From Mugil cephalus (lineage: Eukaryota; Chordata; Actinopteri; Mugiliformes; Mugilidae): a stretch of DNA of 64,000 nt. The position numbers and the translations under genes were made by a program. Under the pieces are notes generated by a model. That model was given only the letters and a program-made list of their open reading frames with translations, was not told the origin of the DNA and ran no database searches. Positions 58,101 through 64,000 of the stretch are shown in pieces. The stretch covers positions 14,597,501-14,661,500 of the forward strand of contig NC_061781.1 in the NCBI RefSeq assembly GCF_022458985.1, given 5' to 3'. Numbering within the stretch: position 1 is the stretch's first letter; each line of letters starts with the position of its first letter.

Positions 58101-61100
58101 TACTCTACTTCATGTTATTATTTCATATTTCATATATAAAATCACTACACCTTCACCTTTTCAGTGAACATACTTCTTTTTCTCTTAAAGTGATGTGAAT
58201 TATTTTGGGTCCTGTGTTGTTGATATAGGACCCGAAGACAATGGAAGTCACAAACAGTGAGGCTACTATTTTGTCTCAAAAAACATTTTAGTACAGATTG
58301 TACAAGCACACTGTGCTATTCACCTTATATTATGTGCATTTTTTAATTCCAGATAAAGTCTGACGGACTGTGTGTACCTCCTCCAGTATTTTTGCTAATC
58401 ATGTTTTGGTTATAGCTCTCTCATGTCTGTATTTATATAACTTCTTTAATATCACTACCCCATAATAATTCATTTAAATTCATATGTTATTACATTATCA
58501 TAAGTTATTATTTTAAAAAGTTTTACATGTTATTCATATTCTGTCCTCAAACACTAGATCAAACTATGTGCGTGTGAAGCCATGAAATGCTTTTATGTGT
58601 TCTGTGCATTAAAAGCTATTGGAGTGAGCTTCCACTGTGGAATATGTGAGTGGAGAGCATCACACGCTGTTCTCATAATTGGATAGAGCAGCTATATATT
58701 TTCACCCTTACATAACTGTACCTTACTCCTCCACATCTCTGGGGAGACAAAGGCTAAGAGTCGCTGCAGTATCCTGACGGACAGAGAGGTTTTATGAACA
58801 GCACTAACAAATTTAGGTCTCTCATCAATACCAGGGATCAGACCACAATGATTTTAGCTAGCAGCTGGTTCCGCAGCTGGATATAACCCTTGAAAGCAAT
58901 CTTAACTATTATTTCATGCTCATTACATCATGTTTTCCAGTCGTTTCTTTTGTCATGTCAGTTACAGAAAAGGGATTCTGATATAGATTTTTTGCTTTAT
59001 GGTTCACTGAACACAAAGAGAATGAACTGGGGATTCAATGACTTCAGCTCTAGGTTTATGGAATAAAAGTGTTTTATATTCCTTTACTGTAACCATGGAA
59101 ACACATGGATAACACTATTTAACACTTCTCTTTGAAATAGGGATGTAATTTACCATTAATTATGAATAATATATATACAATAATCATTAATTAATTAACT
59201 ACAAAGTTAGGAAACTATGTGACGTGATTTGTCTTATGGTATTTAACCATACAGCATGTGAAGAATCAAACTGTCCACAATGCAAAGCAACTACTTATCT
59301 TCGGTTTAACCTGAATAGTTATGTCATGGAAATGATGAAGCCTAAATAATAGTATCACACCTTTACCAAATTACTAAAATCTTTGTCAGGAAAATTTAAA
59401 AACAACAACAGGATAGGATTTTATATGTAAGTGGGTCTAATATGGCCACTTCCTGCTTTGGCAAGAGGGAAGGCACTTGATGAAAAGTGCATTTTTTTTA
59501 TCACTGGGTGAGCAAAATGGTCCTTTAGATAATGACAGTCATTAAATTAGATTTATGCTTCTACGTCAGATCTATGCAGCGCCTCTGCCATCACCTACCC
59601 AAGTGGGCAGCACTGTTGAGAGCATTTATACTTGTGTATTTGCGTGTCGGTATGATAATTATGCCACTAAAAGGCTTCTCAGTGGGCTGCAAATACATCT
59701 TAGTAAAATCACTGTAACTCATGAAAGAGAGAAAACGCCACAGTAAATGTTGTCCAGGATCACTGAGCTGACAGATTCTGAAAGATGCGGACGAGTTGTT
59801 GGAGTCTGTGTTGTTGCGTGATCATGTAGTTGTGTACAGCATATCCTGATCTGGTCTGACCATAAATCTGGCTTTGGACTAGCCCCACTACATCAATTTC
59901 CTAATCTCACTCATCTCTTGTGGAGGATGTACACACATGGATACAGAGTCAAAAGATAAACTTGTAGATATTAATGTTTCCGAGACAAAACGAAAATATG
60001 ATCCCTCATCAGCTTCCCTAATCTTTAGTGTATCAGCTCAAACACCATATCCGGAAGTCCACTCATGTTCTTGTCATACAACATAAAAATGTAATAAATA
60101 AATAAGTGCTTCTGTAGCCTGTTTTCCATGTTTTAGGACAGGTGGCTTCTAGTCATATTCTGGCAGCAGGTCTCGACTTCCTGATCACTAAGCTGCTCGC
60201 TGTCGGCCCTGACTGGAGGATACAAACCTGCAGAGTGTTGAGCATATTGTTTCTTATTAGGTTTCACTGTCTGTAGAACAACATTGTGTTTGGAGAGTCG
60301 GGGTTCCCATGAGAACAATGTTTCTGAGCCAGTGGGCTTCCTTTATTTAATCCACTGCCTGGTTGTCTCACCAGCAGAAATTGACAGGTCGATCCCACGA
60401 GCACTCAAATGTTAATAGACATTTCGGAGGTGCTGACGTACGAGTAATGTGATTACTGTGCTTTGTACTGTACTGGAAAAAGACTGTCTTTGAAGCAACA
60501 GTGTGAGTGCCTTGCGAAAAAGAAACTGAAATATTGATGTTGCTCCAAGTTTATGATGTTTCAGTTACCATTTTTTCTGTCAGGTCATATAATGACATTC
60601 CAACAAGAAAACAAAAAACATCTACAGCCATGCTATCTGCAGCTAAATGCTAAAACAACCAACGATGATGGTGATTTGTACATTTGTTAACATCAAAAAC
60701 GGTGAAAACATAAAACCAGTAGATCAGCGACCCGGTTGCCACGGGGCTGCTCCAATCACATCCTGCAAAAGAACAAAAAAATAGTTTGTTTGCTAACCAC
60801 CACCCTGTGACACACAGTGGTCTGTGGCCCATTGGTTATTAGTGCAGTGCAATGTAGGATGAACATAATATTATCTGTTACAATCTTCCGAGATGAAAAG
60901 AAAATGCAAAACAAACATTAAAATCTATTCCAGTGAATTGTACAATTAATTTAGATTTTGTAGATTTTTGTAGACTGGCACATTTTCTTCATATACAATA
61001 AAAACACTGTACTCCCCAATTTAAAACAGTAACAAAGTCAAAATTACAGCTTACCCTGCATGCTAGACACTTTCCCAATGTTACATTCAAACCTCCAAGT

Positions 61101-64000
61101 TTGCCAAACCTACTTAGGATAGAAAATTAAGATGAAATGGTCTTTGTAAACGTCCCTCTCCATTTGCTGTGGGTTTGCGCACACAGTTTTCTCTGAAACA
61201 AAGTGTCGTTGTGCTCTTGATCAGATATGGCTTCACCTCAAAATGAAGTGATCAAGATAATCTGGCTAAACTGCTGGTTTACTTTAAATCGTCCAACTTA
61301 TCTCATTATTTAATGTCTGTTGCCCCATTTTTCAACAGCACTGTTGTGTTTCCAGACCTCAGGAGTGAGATTTGAGAATGCTATTAGTGGCCAAACAGTT
61401 GAGCGTTCTCATTATTTGGTTGTTAACAGTGGTATCAAAGTTATACTAACAGCATTCCTCCTTATACTGCAGTGCTGTGGTAACATGGCAGCTGGCAAAG
61501 GCAAAATGATTGACAGTGATTGCTGCTTCAACAAGCCAGCTGATGGAAATGAAAGTATATGAATGTATATCTCCCCCAAAACAAGGCATTTGGCTTGAGG
61601 CAGTTTTCAAATGAGCGAGCCATGAATATGAAATCATTCAAAATCACGCAGAAGTGGGCGACTGGTGGACATCTGGTGGGCCGTGCTGCCTGCTTGTTAA
61701 CATATCAAAGACCCAAAAATATAGTTAAAAAAAAATGTGCTCTGAAAGAATAAACTATAATTTGTGCTAATGTTGTTTTAGTTGCACATTTGAAAAAGAA
61801 AAGCACCTTCACTTTACATAACATTCAGAAGAAGAGATTACACAAGCAGTGAACTAATGAATGTAATCTGCCAGGAATTTCAAACAGAGTTGCTCTTTGT
61901 TTTTGCCTGCTCGAGTTCACACACACAAACACACACAAACACACACCAGCCTTGTTTAGGAGTCCCTTGTACTGTGAGAATACATAACACTGCAGAGGGA
62001 AGGGAACGTTTGCTACAGAGGCTATTCATCTGCAAAGATTGCCCTGAACCATTCTCTACATTTATTTCAAAGTGATGTGAAATTGTCAGTCACTACGTAA
62101 TCTCTTCCTGTGCTGTTAAGAGGGGACAGTCTCGCTCTTTGTCGACACGCTGACTCGCTTGCCTCCGGCTGCTTGTCTGTTTTGTGTGGGCTGTTTTTCC
62201 CCTCCTCTGTGAGAGCTAATGTACCGTCCTTAGTAGGCAACGGATGACAGATAGATAGATAGACTCAAATCATGGGCACCATGTTTCTACATTGGAGGGA
62301 AGATTCTATAGTGTAACCCTAAAGGGTGGATGTGCTATGTTGAAATAAATGTCTTATTTTCACCATAAATGTTATTGCCAATAAATGTCAATATGTAAAA
62401 GGCCCTCACTTAAATACCCCAGCATCTACTTTAAATATTTTAAACATGAGCCTGTGAAATGCTTTGTAGCCTAATCGCCTCATCAGTCATGGAGCTGTGT
62501 TTACCTTCTCCTCAGTCTCCATGTTCATCCATCGCTGAGAAAAGTTTAAAACTACTCTGAAAAATAATAAATACTAAGAAATAGTGAAAATTAAACTAGT
62601 CTTACTGTCATTTAGTATTATTATTAGTATTATCATAATAACATTAGCACGCTAGCCACAACAACTTAGTAGTAACCGAGGCAAAGTTACTTTGTCTCTA
62701 TCTCTATCTACATGGACATAAATTACATGCACACGTGGGTTTCACAGTACATATGACGTGGTAGCTGCTATCTTTCTAAGCCTTTAGTCTAGACACCTAG
62801 CTAGCATAAGGCTAGCATAAGGCTAGCATGACTTCAGATTTAATTCAATTTTAAAGCAGTGTTGTGTGTTTTTGAGATCACGGTATACATTAATGATAGT
62901 ATGACTTTATTTTTATTATATAAAATATTAACAAACGTCAAAGAGAGAAATTTACATTTACCTCACATAATAGGGAGATCCTGTGGTCGAGCCATGGCCT
63001 GAACACTGTGTCATGTTTTAACTTTTAGTCCAACTTTATTCTCTATTATTGCCACCTCTCTATGGGTAAATATTAGTGCACCCATGAAACTTGTGACCAG
63101 CCCTGAACCAATCAGCATAGGGGGATATCTCAAACGGTCCATTCTCTAGTTGGCTCTTTCTAATATACGATTCTAGTAGCGGCTTGTTTGTAGGGCTCAT
63201 GTTGGTGATAAATAGTATTACACAACACAAGCATACATGGAGCATCTTGCACAGTTACTCCGGATAGTCAGCAGAACACACTATGATCAGCTTTCACAGG
63301 GATTATGTCTTGTAAGTACATAATGCTGGCTTTCATTTGGCCTTTTAGCCACTGAAGAAACAGTCGCCATGAGCACTTTGATCTTTGCATTACACTAAGT
63401 GTCTGGGTCATTGCATAAGAGACGGTAATTTTTTTTTTTTTTACATGACTTTCAAGTGTTTTAGATGTTTTATATGTTGCAGTGGAGGCATAAATCCCAG
63501 ACTGAGACAGATATCCCCAAACATGAAAAATATAAATAAAGCTAAACTAATTAGCTAAGGAGCAGAATGTGTCAGAGTCTGTGGTAGTGAACCTGGTCCC
63601 AACGTAGATGTGAAGGGCTCAGGAAAACATAATTAGAAATGTTTTTTTTTTTTTTGTGTCGATAAATCGTAAACATTGGAGCTTTAAAGCAAAACAAAGT
63701 AACTTTTGAGAGAGGAAGTAACGCATTGCTATTCTCACAGATTTATTTCAGTAAATTTACTAATGTTAGCTACCTGTAGGTAAATATTTTTTATAGAGGA
63801 CATATCGCTGAGTTATTTTGCTGAATAATTGACTATTTGCACGTGTTGCTAGTTGTTAGTAGATAAGCTCCATGCAGTGAAGCCTCGAGGAAGTGTTGAA
63901 AACTGCAATTTCTTAAATGACCACTTAAGACAGACTACAAAAGTGAGTCTCCAAAAGACACAGAGACATATATTAGAGAGAGTCTGGCCGAAAAACAACA
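55144..64000. other. Non-coding, probably CHN1 alpha2 intron
   Basis: Nearly 9 kb without an exon I can support. I searched the minus strand for alpha2-chimaerin segments (SH2 domain, SEKR junction) without success. Small items are GATA tetramers near 62251 and an 11-bp tandem (CTAGCATAAGG x2 plus a partial unit) at 62801-62828. The stretch 55380-56000 is of even composition and repeat-free. Open frames are short and featureless. Confidence 0.5.

Noticed and set aside
60713-60832. Minus-strand segment after TTTTGCAG near 60763, tested as an alpha2-chimaerin exon
   Set aside because: The open frame stops after about 12 codons and does not match SH2 or linker sequence.

Overview
This window looks like nuclear DNA from a ray-finned (teleost) fish. 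The genes have introns, with GT/AG junctions whose phases add up to full-length vertebrate proteins. Intergenic DNA is AT-rich and carries fish-type interspersed repeats. The gene order and orientation, OLA1(-) SP9(+) CIR1(-) SCRN3(+) GPR155(-) CHRNA1(-) CHN1(-), is that of the human 2q31.1 block next to the HOXD/DLX1-DLX2 region, except that WIPF1 (between GPR155 and CHRNA1 in mammals) is absent. The species cannot be named from the sequence alone.

Layout: 1-8.1 kb holds the 5' part of OLA1 (first four coding exons, minus strand), with the rest beyond the left edge. 8.1-11.5 kb is the OLA1/SP9 intergenic region, rich in homeodomain-type motifs. 11.5-13.25 kb is SP9 (two coding exons), followed by an AT-rich 3' UTR and another regulatory-looking stretch. 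16.0-21.4 kb is CIR1 (ten coding exons, one of 14 nt). 21.4-21.9 kb is a CIR1/SCRN3 divergent promoter. 21.9-24.85 kb is SCRN3. 24.88-33.4 kb is GPR155 (16 coding exons), convergent with SCRN3, whose upstream region carries a threefold 51-bp CCAAT/GC-box repeat. 34.3-39.9 kb is CHRNA1 (nine coding exons). 39.9-45.1 kb is intergenic. 45.1-55.1 kb is the alpha1 form of CHN1 (seven coding exons plus a probable untranslated first exon). 55.1-64 kb has no exon I can support and is probably intron of the longer alpha2-chimaerin transcript.

The genes are not a pathway. OLA1 is a translation-associated ATPase, SP9 a developmental zinc-finger factor, CIR1 an RBPJ corepressor and splicing-linked protein, SCRN3 an Ntn-type protein of the secernin family, GPR155 (LYCHOS) a lysosomal cholesterol sensor, CHRNA1 the muscle acetylcholine receptor alpha subunit, and CHN1 a Rac GTPase-activating protein. 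They form a conserved neighbourhood.

I found no CRISPR array, operon, prophage, tRNA, rRNA or novel multi-gene system. The most distinctive items are the 51-bp x3 promoter repeat of GPR155, abutting SCRN3/GPR155 polyadenylation signals, the 14-nt CIR1 exon, the internal splice acceptor in the alpha1-chimaerin first coding exon, loss of WIPF1 from the block, and several uncatalogued-looking repeat families. All exon boundaries were read by eye from splice motifs, reading phase and remembered family sequences; no alignment was run.
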